Positions 30,858-38,261 of a DNA stretch of 38,347 bases are shown one piece after another. This stretch comes from CAZNYG01 sp964577205 (lineage in GTDB: Bacteria; Elusimicrobiota; Endomicrobiia; Endomicrobiales; CAIRNS01): NCBI GenBank assembly GCA_964577205.1, contig CAZNYG010000011.1, positions 1 through 38,347 of the forward strand. Reading direction: 5' to 3'. The notes beneath the pieces are model-generated. The model was not told the origin of the DNA, did not search any database, and saw only the letters and a program-made list of their open reading frames with translations. Positions within the stretch are counted from its first letter, which is position 1. Each line of letters starts with the position of its first letter. The position numbers were made by a program, and so were the translations under genes.

Positions 30858-31682
30858 TTATTCCTTGTTTTGTTTTATTTTGCCAGAATTTGTTTTTTGC
30901 AAAACGCGATCATAAATCAGTATATCCTTTTCAGCGATCGAAGTCAAGACCGCGAATTGTTCAAGGCCAAGGGTTTCAGCGCGCGTGCCGGGATCTATGT
31001 CCGCGGCGTTGAGCAGAGAGACAATATTTCCTTTTGGCTGATCAAGATAATGGGAAAGCGCGTTCGCGATAGTTTTTCTCCGTTGGCTGAACGACGCGTT
31101 GATAAGCGGGAAAAAGAGCGGCGGCGCGGGCGGCGCGTGGCGGTTGGTGAGCCGCACGACCGCTGAATCGATCTTCGGGCGCGGGAAAAAGCAGTCCGGA
31201 CCGACGATAAACTCCGTCGAAGCCTCCGCGTAATACTGGCAGACAAGAGAGAATGCGCCGTAATCCGGCGTGTCACGCCGGGCGGCGATGCGGTGCCCCA
31301 CTTCCTTCTGCACCATGATGACCGCCGCGGACCAGTTGGATCCCGGAAGGAATTTCTGGATGATGGCGGTGGAAAGATAATACGGGAGATTCGCGACAAT
31401 GGTGTATTTATCCGTCGACGGGAGTGGATATTCCATGAAATTCTGCCGGACCACCGTCACCCGCGGTTCCGCCTGGAATTCGCGTGTCAAACGGTCCGCG
31501 AGTTTCGGATCGATCTCGACCGCGATGACCTTGCCGGCCCGCTGCGCGAGCAGACGCGTGAGCACGCCCTTGCCCGGTCCGACTTCAATGACCGTATCAT
31601 TGCCCGAAACAGCGGCAGCGTCTACGATGCGCCGCGCGATGTTCGTATCTGTGAGAAAGTTCTGGCCGTAAGGTTGTCTCAT
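30858..31682 (-). CDS. rsmA: 16S rRNA dimethyladenosine transferase
   Basis: Encodes 274 aa. RsmA/KsgA signatures: GQNFLTDTNIARRIV, AdoMet site IEVGPGKGVLT, AVEIDPKLAD, catalytic NLPYYLST and FFPRPKIDSAVV. It dimethylates two adjacent adenosines near the 3' end of 16S rRNA during ribosome assembly. Start: ATG at 31680-31682 (MRQPYGQNFL), as in the family. The frame remains open for 50 more codons upstream, but those are coded by a composite repeat. No ribosome site is seen. Confidence 0.96.
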   Translation of the reverse strand: MRQPYGQNFLTDTNIARRIVDAAAVSGNDTVIEVGPGKGVLTRLLAQRAGKVIAVEIDPKLADRLTREFQAEPRVTVVRQNFMEYPLPSTDKYTIVANLPYYLSTAIIQKFLPGSNWSAAVIMVQKEVGHRIAARRDTPDYGAFSLVCQYYAEASTEFIVGPDCFFPRPKIDSAVVRLTNRHAPPAPPLFFPLINASFSQRRKTIANALSHYLDQPKGNIVSLLNAADIDPGTRAETLGLEQFAVLTSIAEKDILIYDRVLQKTNSGKIKQNKE

Positions 31683-31691
31683 AATAATTGA

Positions 31692-31841
31692 AACGGCGTT
31701 CTCGTGTTCTTGAGTTCTTGTATCAAACTCCGGGTAGCGCGCGGGCTTCATCCCCCCGGATTCGCCGCGCAGGCTGAAGCCTGCGCCTGCCACTGCATGC
31801 TGTTGCTCGAGAACACGAGAACACACGAACACAGGAACGCC
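31692..31841. repeat. Composite repeat between mnmE and rsmA (GTTCTCG arms plus REP-like hairpin)
   Basis: Left arm CGTTCTCGTGTTCTTGAGTT (31692-31723) and right arm CTCGAGAACACGAGAACACA (31806-31841) are inverted. Between them lie GCGCAGGCT-GA-AGCCTGCGC (31767-31786), CTGCCAC, and GGTAGCGCGCGGGCTT (31734-31749). Read on the minus strand these give GTGGCAGGCGCAGG, the hairpin, then AAGCCCGCGCGCTACC, the same order as at 14416-14478. Confidence 0.75.
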
Positions 31842-31849
31842 CTTGCTTT

Positions 31850-33238
31850 TTACTTGCCTACGCAGAACCGTGAGAATATGGACGCGAGGATGTCTTCGGC
31901 GGCATTCTCTCCGGTGATCTCGTTGAGGGCGTCCAGCGCGGCGCGCAGATGGAAGGCGGCGATCTCTTCCGTGTCGCCGCGGACAAGCGCCGCGTCCGTT
32001 TCCGCGAGCGCTTTATCCGCGCGCGAAAGGATATCGCCGTGACGCGCGCTTATGAATATCGAGGAGTCGTTCTCCGCGGCCGCGACACGCGAGCATAAAG
32101 TCCGTTCAAGATCCTTCAGCCCGGCCGCTTTCAATGCCGAAAGCGGTACAGGCGCGGTGTTGAAGCCAAGCGCGGCGATCTCCTGTTCGGCGGCAACCCG
32201 GGGAAGATCGCATTTGTTCAGTACGGGCAGCGTTTTCGAGATAAGGCCGTGGGACGCGAGCAGGCGGGCTATGTGGCGGTCTTCTTCATTCACGGGACAG
32301 GATGAATCAATAAGCCAGAGCACGATGTCGGCGCTTTTCATCGCGTCGGCCGAGCGTTCAAGGCCGATACGTTCCACCGGATCGTCGGTATGGCGCCTGA
32401 GGCCGGCGGTGTCCGTGATGACGAAAGGATAGCCGCCTATTTCAACCGTTTCTTCGAGAATATCGCGGGTGGTGCCCGGGATATCGGATACGATCGCGCG
32501 TTCGCGTTCAAGCAGGGTGTTCATCAGAGAGGATTTGCCCGCGTTGGGTTTGCCGACGATCGATACATGGATCCCATGGCGCAGGTAGCGTCCCTTTTCC
32601 GCGGTCGCTTTCAATGAAGCGATGTCCACGCGCAGCGAACGCAGTTCTTCGCGGGCCTGGCCGGGCGTGATGAAAGAGATGTCTTCTTCCCCGTGATCAA
32701 GGGCTGCTTCGAAGGCGGAGGCAAGACGCACGAGGCGGATCTTCCATTCACCGGTACGGCGCGACAGGGATCCTTCCAGCTGGCGGAAAGCGCTTTTTAC
32801 CGCGCCCGTGCTGCGCGCGTTGATAATGTCCGCGACCGCTTCGGCGCGGGAGAGATCGATCTTCGCGTTCATGAACGCGCGGAAAGTGAATTCGCCTTCC
32901 CTGGCGGGACGGGCGCCCTGCGCGCAGCAGAGCTCCACAATACGGGCCAGGATCAAAGGGTTGCCATGCGCGGTTATTTCGGCTATGTCCTCGCCGGTGA
33001 CGGTGGCGGGAGCGCGGAAAACGGCGACGACGGCTTCATCGAGAAGATCGTCACCGTCAAAAATATGCCCGACGTGGGAGCTGTGAGTGGGGACTGATGA
33101 AAGGGAAGATACGCGTAAAGGGCGGAACACGCGCGCGGCGACGCCCAGCGCCCCGGGCCCGCTCAACCGGACTATGCCGAGCGCTCCGCATCCCCGGGGA
33201 GTGGACACAGCGACAATGGTATCGTCCCGCGCGTACAT
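31850..33238 (-). CDS. mnmE: tRNA modification GTPase MnmE
   Basis: Encodes 462 aa. N-terminal folate-binding domain (DTIVAVSTPRGCGALGIVRL), helical domain, inserted G domain with Walker A GKPNAGKSSLMN, switch IPGTTRD, DTAGLR and NKCD, and the C-terminal catalytic end FCVGK, where Cys is invariant in the family. With MnmG it makes the cmnm5 modification of wobble uridine. Eight bases separate it from jag, so the two are in one operon. Confidence 0.98.
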   Translation of the reverse strand: MYARDDTIVAVSTPRGCGALGIVRLSGPGALGVAARVFRPLRVSSLSSVPTHSSHVGHIFDGDDLLDEAVVAVFRAPATVTGEDIAEITAHGNPLILARIVELCCAQGARPAREGEFTFRAFMNAKIDLSRAEAVADIINARSTGAVKSAFRQLEGSLSRRTGEWKIRLVRLASAFEAALDHGEEDISFITPGQAREELRSLRVDIASLKATAEKGRYLRHGIHVSIVGKPNAGKSSLMNTLLERERAIVSDIPGTTRDILEETVEIGGYPFVITDTAGLRRHTDDPVERIGLERSADAMKSADIVLWLIDSSCPVNEEDRHIARLLASHGLISKTLPVLNKCDLPRVAAEQEIAALGFNTAPVPLSALKAAGLKDLERTLCSRVAAAENDSSIFISARHGDILSRADKALAETDAALVRGDTEEIAAFHLRAALDALNEITGENAAEDILASIFSRFCVGK

Positions 33239-33246
33239 GAACGGAG

Positions 33247-33930
33247 TTATTTCTTTCCGGGCTTAAGGCCGACCTTGCGGAAAGGGCCTTCTCCTTCGGA
33301 AAAACTCTCCACTTCCGGATCGTCTTTAAGACACACGTGGATAACCCGGCGGTCGCGGGACGGCATGGGATCGAAACGGTGTGTGTGACCGGTGCGTCGG
33401 ACTTCTTCCGCGGCCTGTTTCGCCATGGCCTGAAGTTTTTCCTCGTGCCGCAGGCGGTAGTGTTCGGTGTCTATGGTGATCCGGGCGCGGGTCGCCTTGT
33501 CGCGGCTCAGCATGAGCGTGAGAACGTGTTCCACGGCTTCCAGCGTCTGGCCGTTCTTGCCGATAAGCAGGCTGCTTTCATCCGAACGGACTTCGGTGAC
33601 GACACGGTCATCCGCGCGGGCGACGGAGATCTCTTTGAAGGATATGTTCATCAGGCGCAGCATTTCTCCCAGCACCTCTTTGACGCGCTTTTCCGTGAGA
33701 GCGTGATCGATGTCGGGATTCGTTTCATCCGCGGATCTCTGTTCCGCGCCGATCCCTTCCCTGGCGGTCATTCTGATGTGCGCCGGCTTGGCCCCCATGA
33801 GCCCGAAAAGCCCGGTCGTGCCTTCGTCGAGGATCTTGATCTCGACCTTGTCCCGCGACACTCCCAGTTTCTTCAGCCCTTCGGTGATCGCTTCTTCAAC
33901 GGTTTTTCCCTCAACTTCGATCTCTGCCAT
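33247..33930 (-). CDS. jag: Jag / SpoIIIJ-associated RNA-binding protein
   Basis: Encodes 227 aa. Jag N-terminal domain (VEGKTVEEAITEGLKKLGVS ... LFGLMGAKPAHIRM, residues 1-55), KH domain (ISFKEISVARADDR, LLIGKNGQTLEAVEHVLTLM) and R3H domain (RITIDTEHYRLRHEEKLQAM ... FDPMPSRDRRVIH). It binds RNA and in other bacteria affects cell-wall synthesis and division through KhpA/KhpB. It lies between yidC and mnmE, the conserved place. The ATG has GGAGG. Confidence 0.95.
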   Translation of the reverse strand: MAEIEVEGKTVEEAITEGLKKLGVSRDKVEIKILDEGTTGLFGLMGAKPAHIRMTAREGIGAEQRSADETNPDIDHALTEKRVKEVLGEMLRLMNISFKEISVARADDRVVTEVRSDESSLLIGKNGQTLEAVEHVLTLMLSRDKATRARITIDTEHYRLRHEEKLQAMAKQAAEEVRRTGHTHRFDPMPSRDRRVIHVCLKDDPEVESFSEGEGPFRKVGLKPGKK

Positions 33931-33957
33931 TGTGGTGTTCCTCCAGGTGGTGTGACA

Positions 33958-35553
33958 CTATCCGATACGGGGCAACGACGTGTCAGCAGCAGGCTGTCTT
34001 TTGAGGATGACATATTGCTCGATCATCGAGACGATGCTGTTGGTGAGCCAGTACAGGACCAGTCCCGACGGAAAGCCCCAGAACATGAACGTAAAAACGA
34101 CCGGCATGATGTACATGAGTTTCGCCTGTGCCGGGTCGGTCGTGGCGGTCATCATTTTCTGCTGGAAGAACATGCCGACACCCATGATGAGCGGCAGGAT
34201 GTTCAGCGGAAAACCGGCCGCGTACATGAAAGTATCCGGCGCTGAAAGATCTTTAACCCACATGATCCACGGGGCGTTACGCAGCTCGTACGCGTTGCGG
34301 AGGGTGGTGAACAATGCCCAGAAAATGGGCAGCTGTAGAAGCATGGGAAGGCATCCTCCCAGCGGATTGACCTTCTGGGTCTTGTAAAGGTTCATCATCT
34401 CGGCGTTCATGCGGCGGGGATCGTTCTTGTATTTTGTCTGCAGTTCCTTGATCAACGGCTGCAGCTGTTTCATCGCCGCGGAAGCCTTGAAGCTCTTCAA
34501 GGTCAGCGGAAGCGTCAGCATTTGGATGATTAGCGTGAGTATGATGATGGCCCAGCCGTAGTTGCCGGTCATCTTATGGAAGAACAGAAGCACGTTGAGG
34601 GCGATCTTGCCCAGGAAGCCGAAAAAGCCGAAATCGATCGATTCTTCCAGGCCGAGGTTCAGCGCTTTCAGGTGCTGCATCCCTTTAGGGCCGAGGTACA
34701 GTTTAAAAGTGAGCGCCTGGCCCCGCGAGTCCGCCGCGGGAGACGACATGGTGACGGTCATGCCGACGGGCTGCTTCTTGTTCCCGCGGTAGACGGAAAC
34801 GTTTTTAAGAGAGGCCCCTTCCTGCGGGATAACGGCGGCGAGAAAGTACCGGTTGTCGATCGCCGCCCAGGAATACACGCCCGCGGCATATTCGCCGGTT
34901 TTGAATTTTTCAAGCTTGCGGGGTTTTGCCTCATGGAAAGCGATCGCCCGGGTTTGCGCGGCGTTCTCTTTCTGTTCCTTGATGTCGGTGCCGAGGCCTG
35001 ATCCCCATACCATTTCCAGGGGAGGCAGCGGCGATACCGGTGAAAGGCGGGTGGTCTCCAGAGAGACGGTATGCATGTAATCGTTTGAAAGAACATACGT
35101 CTTTTTTACCTGCCATCCCTGCGGAGAAACGTGCGTGAACACGACGGTATCCGAGGCCTGGCGGCTGACCTGGTAGTTGGATCCCGGGAAATTGGCCAGG
35201 GCCGGAGCGTCGGGATCAAGGATCAGATCGACCATGGCGCCGTTCCTTTCCTTGAGGTACCAGTGCTTAATGGCGGCGCCGCGGTTGGTGAACACCGCGC
35301 GGTACGTTTCGTTCTCTACGACCACGTCCTGTTCCGGGATCGCCGCGTTTTCGGCAAGCCGGGCTGGAGCCGCCTTTATCTCCTGAGGGGCGGCGGGCGT
35401 TTCAGCGGGCCCGCTTTGTGTTTTGTTTTCGGCGGCGGCCGTCGCCGGAGATTGAGCCTGTGTGCGCGCGGGGCGTGACGGCTGGAAATATGTGAACCAC
35501 AAGACAAGCACCAGCGTAGAAAGCACTAACGCGATAATTGAGTTTTTTTCCAT
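33958..35553 (-). CDS. yidC: Membrane protein insertase YidC
   Basis: Encodes 531 aa, the long Gram-negative type. N-terminal membrane anchor (IIALVLSTLVLVLWFTYF), a linker rich in Ala/Pro/Gln, a large periplasmic beta-domain (residues 60-325), then the five-helix 60KD_IMP core (MTGNYGWAIIILTLIIQMLT, LGGCLPMLLQLPIFWALFTT, FPSGLVLYWLTNSIVSMIEQ). It inserts and folds inner-membrane proteins with or without SecYEG. The long periplasmic domain supports a double-membrane cell. AAGGT precedes ATG; a repeat element lies between it and yidD. Confidence 0.98.
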   Translation of the reverse strand: MEKNSIIALVLSTLVLVLWFTYFQPSRPARTQAQSPATAAAENKTQSGPAETPAAPQEIKAAPARLAENAAIPEQDVVVENETYRAVFTNRGAAIKHWYLKERNGAMVDLILDPDAPALANFPGSNYQVSRQASDTVVFTHVSPQGWQVKKTYVLSNDYMHTVSLETTRLSPVSPLPPLEMVWGSGLGTDIKEQKENAAQTRAIAFHEAKPRKLEKFKTGEYAAGVYSWAAIDNRYFLAAVIPQEGASLKNVSVYRGNKKQPVGMTVTMSSPAADSRGQALTFKLYLGPKGMQHLKALNLGLEESIDFGFFGFLGKIALNVLLFFHKMTGNYGWAIIILTLIIQMLTLPLTLKSFKASAAMKQLQPLIKELQTKYKNDPRRMNAEMMNLYKTQKVNPLGGCLPMLLQLPIFWALFTTLRNAYELRNAPWIMWVKDLSAPDTFMYAAGFPLNILPLIMGVGMFFQQKMMTATTDPAQAKLMYIMPVVFTFMFWGFPSGLVLYWLTNSIVSMIEQYVILKRQPAADTSLPRIG

Positions 35554-35566
35554 GGATACCTTTATT

Positions 35567-35704
35567 CAGCTCATAGGCTCATAGGCTCATAAGCTCTTAA
35601 GTTAACGACGAATATGTCTGTTATCCAGCAGCCGCGGGATAACGAATTTCGGGCACATCTTGCGTAACATCACTTAACAGCCTACGAGCTCATGAGCTCA
35701 TCAG
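35567..35704. repeat. Inverted degenerate repeat element, GCTCATAA family (yidD-yidC)
   Basis: Left arm CAGCTCATAGGCTCATAGGC (35568-35601, continuing TCATAAGCTCTTAAG) and right arm CACTTAACAGCCTACGAGCT (35671-35704, continuing CATGAGCTCATCAGC) are imperfect reverse complements around about 70 nt. The right arm touches the yidD stop codon. The word family is shared with 13733-13815. Confidence 0.65.
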
Positions 35705-35917
35705 CTATTTTTCGGGTACCGGATCGCAGCCGCCGTCATGGAACGGATGGCACCGCGCGAGGCGTTTTACGCCAAGCCAAAGGCCTTTTGCCGCGCCGAA
35801 CCTTTCGACCGCTTGATACAAATAATGTGAACAGCTCGGAGTATACCGGCAGCGGGGAATACCGCAGCTCGAGAAAGCCTGATAAAAGCGCACCAGCGCC
35901 AGCAAGATCCTTTTCAT
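35705..35917 (-). CDS. yidD: Membrane protein insertion efficiency factor YidD
   Basis: Encodes 70 aa. Family signature YQAFSSCGIPRCRYTPSCSH YLYQAVERFG and ending RCHPFHDGGCDPVP with the conserved cysteines. A small membrane-associated helper of YidC-dependent insertion. It lies 15 bases after rnpA, the usual order rpmH-rnpA-yidD-yidC. Confidence 0.96.
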   Translation of the reverse strand: MKRILLALVRFYQAFSSCGIPRCRYTPSCSHYLYQAVERFGAAKGLWLGVKRLARCHPFHDGGCDPVPEK

Positions 35918-35932
35918 ATATCGGGAAGTGTT

Positions 35933-36349
35933 TTACGCTTCTTCCGCACTTTTGTTGCACTGTCTCTGCACTGTCTCTGCACTGTCTTTAAAGATGCCGG
36001 CTTTACGCCACTGGGACAATATTATCTCTTCCAGCTGATGATAGTCAAGCGCCGTGCCTTCGGGCCTGGAGACAAAAATTATATCCGTGCCCGGAAGAAT
36101 CTCGTGTTTATGCAGCCGGAACACTTCCCGGAGACGGCGTTTTAAACGGTTGCGGTGTACCGCGTTGCCCACTTTCCCGCTCGTTATGAGCCCGAGCCGC
36201 CTGCCCTGCAGATCCGGCCTGCGGCACACATAAATAAAAAGCGCCGGATGAACTAACCTCCGGCCTGTTTTCATTACTGTCCGGAAATCACGATGAGAAT
36301 GCAACCGTTCAGCGCGGCGGAACGAATATGTGGAATGTGCTCCGGGCAC
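35933..36349 (-). CDS. rnpA: Ribonuclease P protein component
   Basis: Encodes 138 aa from the GTG at 36347-36349, which has GGAGGT four bases before it; a longer frame from TTG 36403 lacks such a site. The family begins near FRRAERLHSHRDF. The RNR signature is LGLITSGKVGNAVHRNRLKR RLREVF. It assists the RNA subunit in processing the 5' ends of tRNA precursors. The last codons are in an 11-bp tandem repeat, so the tail SAETVQRQCNKSAEEA is probably not conserved. Confidence 0.93.
   Translation of the reverse strand: MPGAHSTYSFRRAERLHSHRDFRTVMKTGRRLVHPALFIYVCRRPDLQGRRLGLITSGKVGNAVHRNRLKRRLREVFRLHKHEILPGTDIIFVSRPEGTALDYHQLEEIILSQWRKAGIFKDSAETVQRQCNKSAEEA
35956..35988. repeat. 11-bp tandem repeat, three copies, in rnpA 3' end
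   Basis: TGCACTGTCTC repeats three times head to tail (last base changed in copy three). The unit is not a multiple of three, so copies are read in different frames. It encodes the C-terminal tail of RnpA. Confidence 0.9.
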
Positions 36350-36409
36350 TATGACCTCCGAAAGGAGCCGATATTTTCTCCGCGGCAACAGGAAAGATAT
36401 CAAAGCATC

Positions 36410-36547
36410 TTATGCGGAGAGAACCTTGCGGCCTTTGCTGCGCCGACGGCTGATCGTTTTGCGTCCGCCCTTGGTGGCCATGCGTGCTCTGAACCCGATG
36501 TGTTTTTTACGGCGCTCTTTGTTCGGCTGAAACGTTCTCCTGGTCAT
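36410..36547 (-). CDS. rpmH: 50S ribosomal protein L34
   Basis: Encodes 45 aa: MTRRTFQPNKERRKKHIGFR, then ARMATKGGRKTISRRRSKGR and KVLSA. Full-length L34 with the expected basic composition. Start: ATG 36545-36547 with AAGGA upstream; the frame is open further upstream but the family starts here. First gene of the rpmH-rnpA-yidD-yidC cluster. Confidence 0.98.
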   Translation of the reverse strand: MTRRTFQPNKERRKKHIGFRARMATKGGRKTISRRRSKGRKVLSA

Positions 36548-36596
36548 TGGGGTGATTTCCTTTTCAAAAGTAATTGACTTTATTAATGATTTGTTT

Positions 36597-36625
36597 ATTA
36601 TACCTAAAATCACAAATCATGTCAA
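36597..36625 (-). promoter_or_regulatory. Consensus promoter of the rpmH cluster
   Basis: On the minus strand TTGACA (36620-36625), 17-nt spacer, TATAAT (36597-36602): a perfect match to the sigma-70 consensus. Leader about 43 nt. Confidence 0.92.
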
Positions 36626-36666
36626 TCCCGCGGGATCGAAGTCGAATGCGGGGAACGCCGGGGCTG

Positions 36667-37101
36667 TTACTGGTTTGTTTCTTCATTATTCATAAACTGT
36701 TCGAACTGGCGGTGGCGGGCTTCTTTCCGTGCGGTAAGCGTATCGAATTTTGCGCGTTGCTGATCGGTGAGCAGAGCGCGCATCTGCGTTTTAAACGTTT
36801 TCATCTGCGTGTCGATGCGCGGGCGCACTTCCCTCATCAGGCTGTTCATCGCGTTCTTCTGTACTTCGAGGAGCACGCGGAACTGAGCCTGCTGCTCCCG
36901 GGTAAGGTCCAAATCGCGGCTGAACCGCCGGATCATGGCGTCCGAACCGTGGTGTTGATGATGGCTGAAAAATCCGGGGAACCCGCGGTGCGTCCTTCCC
37001 GTTCTTCCTTCCAGCATGCCTCCCAGCAGTATGCCGAAGATAATGCCTACCAGCAGGATCCCCGTCGCGAACAGCAGCCCAGTTGTTCTCGGCTTAATCA
37101 T
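36667..37101 (-). CDS. Membrane-anchored periplasmic metal/stress sensor (CnrX/Spy-like)
   Basis: Encodes 144 aa. One N-terminal membrane segment (TGLLFATGILLVGIIFGILLGG, residues 7-28) is followed by a periplasmic helical-hairpin domain of the heavy-metal-resistance/LTXXQ type (LDLTREQQAQFRVLLEVQKN, MRALLTDQQRAKFDTL). A histidine cluster (SHHQHH, residues 46-51) may bind metal. Its ATG overlaps the end of the anti-sigma gene by eight bases, so the two are translationally coupled. By analogy with CnrX it could hold or release the anti-sigma factor on metal binding; that is inference. Confidence 0.82.
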   Translation of the reverse strand: MIKPRTTGLLFATGILLVGIIFGILLGGMLEGRTGRTHRGFPGFFSHHQHHGSDAMIRRFSRDLDLTREQQAQFRVLLEVQKNAMNSLMREVRPRIDTQMKTFKTQMRALLTDQQRAKFDTLTARKEARHRQFEQFMNNEETNQ

Positions 37102-37564
37102 TTTCCTGCACCTCCCGGCCTGAAGACAGGGCGATGATATCGTTTGCTGAGATCTCGGCTTTTACCAGAAGCATGTCCTGGTTCGTTTCGGCGCCGCGCC
37201 GCACAAGAAGTTTTTCGATGCTGCCGGATGAAGATGACAGCGCGAAACCTCTGATACCGGCGGCGACGAGCAGCGCGCCAAGCCCCGCCGCGAACACGGT
37301 CTTCGCCGCGGACGTAAAGACCGATGCCCGGGAGTTCTCTGCCCTGCGCGCGGCGATGCGGCTCATGAGACGGGTCTCAAAATAAGGCGCGGGAGCCGTC
37401 CGTCCCAGGCCGGATGCCATGGCTTTGACACGGCGAAAGCCTTCCAGTTCCCGCGCGCATCGCGGGCATCCGGCAAGATGGTTTTCCACCAGTGTTTTCT
37501 CCACGTTTTCCAGCGCGTTGTCGGCATAAGCCGAGAGCAGCGGCAGGAAGCCTTTACAGTCCAT
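37094..37564 (-). CDS. Zinc-finger anti-sigma factor
   Basis: Encodes 156 aa. The N-terminal zf-HC2 (ZAS) domain has Cys3, His29, Cys33 and Cys36 (H-X3-C-X2-C in NHLAGCPRCARE). A membrane segment follows at about residues 85-107 (TVFAAGLGALLVAAGIRGFAL) and a periplasmic tail of about 45 residues. It should bind the ECF sigma factor at the inner membrane. I start it at ATG 37564, nine bases after GGAGG; an ATG six bases further upstream is too close to that site. Overlaps the sigma gene by 11 bases and the sensor gene by 8. Confidence 0.9.
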   Translation of the reverse strand: MDCKGFLPLLSAYADNALENVEKTLVENHLAGCPRCARELEGFRRVKAMASGLGRTAPAPYFETRLMSRIAARRAENSRASVFTSAAKTVFAAGLGALLVAAGIRGFALSSSSGSIEKLLVRRGAETNQDMLLVKAEISANDIIALSSGREVQEND

Positions 37565-38144
37565 GTGCATCCACCTCCATTTTTTCCTTCAGCGACAGCC
37601 GCGCGCGGAACAGCCAGGTGCGTACGGTATTGACCGGGATATTCATGACTTCGGCGACTTCTTCGTAGGACATTCCCTGTATTTCCCTTAGAGTTATGGC
37701 CATACGGTAATTTTCGGGCAGCGCCAGGATAAGGCCGCGGATATGTTCCTGTTCGGCGTCCCGTTCCGCCTGCCGGTCCGGGGGATCGCCGGTATCGGGC
37801 AGGATGTCTGCCAGCGAAGAGCTGTCGTCTTCATCAGAGAAGGGCTCATCAAGCGAAAAGACGGGGCGTTTCTTCTTTTTTGCCGCGTTCAGGCTCTGGT
37901 TCACCGCGATACGGTACAGCCAGGTCGAGAATGCCGCCATACCCTTGAAAGAACGGAGCGAAAAAAAGGCCTTGAGGAACACTTCCTGGGCGATATCGTC
38001 CGATTCCCGATGGTTCCCCGTCATATTATAAATGATCGTATATACCGCGTTCCTGTAGCGGGCCACCAGGCGGGAGAATGCCGCCTCGTCACCGGCCAGG
38101 GTCATTGCGATAAGTTCCGCGTCTTTTTCCATGGGCATATGCAT
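37554..38144 (-). CDS. ECF-type RNA polymerase sigma factor
   Basis: Encodes 196 aa. Region 2 (residues 20-90: FSRLVARYRNAVYTIIYNMT, DDIAQEVFLKAFFSLRSFKG, FSTWLYRIAVNQ), an acidic linker (DEPFSDEDDSSSLADILPDT), and region 4 with helix-turn-helix (LPENYRMAITLREIQGMSYE, VAEVMNIPVNTVRTWLFRAR). Typical group-4 sigma in an operon with its anti-sigma. Start is uncertain: ATG 38144 (GGG close upstream) is chosen, but a GTG at 38162 coincides with the predicted transcription start and ATG 38132 is also possible. Confidence 0.95.
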   Translation of the reverse strand: MHMPMEKDAELIAMTLAGDEAAFSRLVARYRNAVYTIIYNMTGNHRESDDIAQEVFLKAFFSLRSFKGMAAFSTWLYRIAVNQSLNAAKKKKRPVFSLDEPFSDEDDSSSLADILPDTGDPPDRQAERDAEQEHIRGLILALPENYRMAITLREIQGMSYEEVAEVMNIPVNTVRTWLFRARLSLKEKMEVDAHGL

Positions 38145-38168
38145 TGTCCCTATGCCGGTCACATACAG

Positions 38169-38197
38169 TTAGACAGTATGAGGAGCGGAATAGTTTC
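38169..38197 (-). promoter_or_regulatory. Possible ECF-type autoregulated promoter
   Basis: On the minus strand GAAACT (38192-38197) and GTCTAA (38169-38174) resemble sigma-E type -35 (GGAACTT) and -10 (GTCTAA) boxes. The spacer is 17 nt, one to two longer than in E. coli sigma-E promoters. Autoregulation is common for ECF operons, but this is a weak match. Confidence 0.35.
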
Positions 38198-38261
38198 ACT
38201 GTTATTTAATAAAGTCTATCATTTTATGAAGAGTTTTTTTAAGGGACGCGGAAGGAGGCCG

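Noticed and set aside
31683..31832. N-terminal 50-residue extension of RsmA
   Set aside because: Coded entirely by the composite repeat and absent from the family; the conserved protein starts at MRQPYGQNFL.
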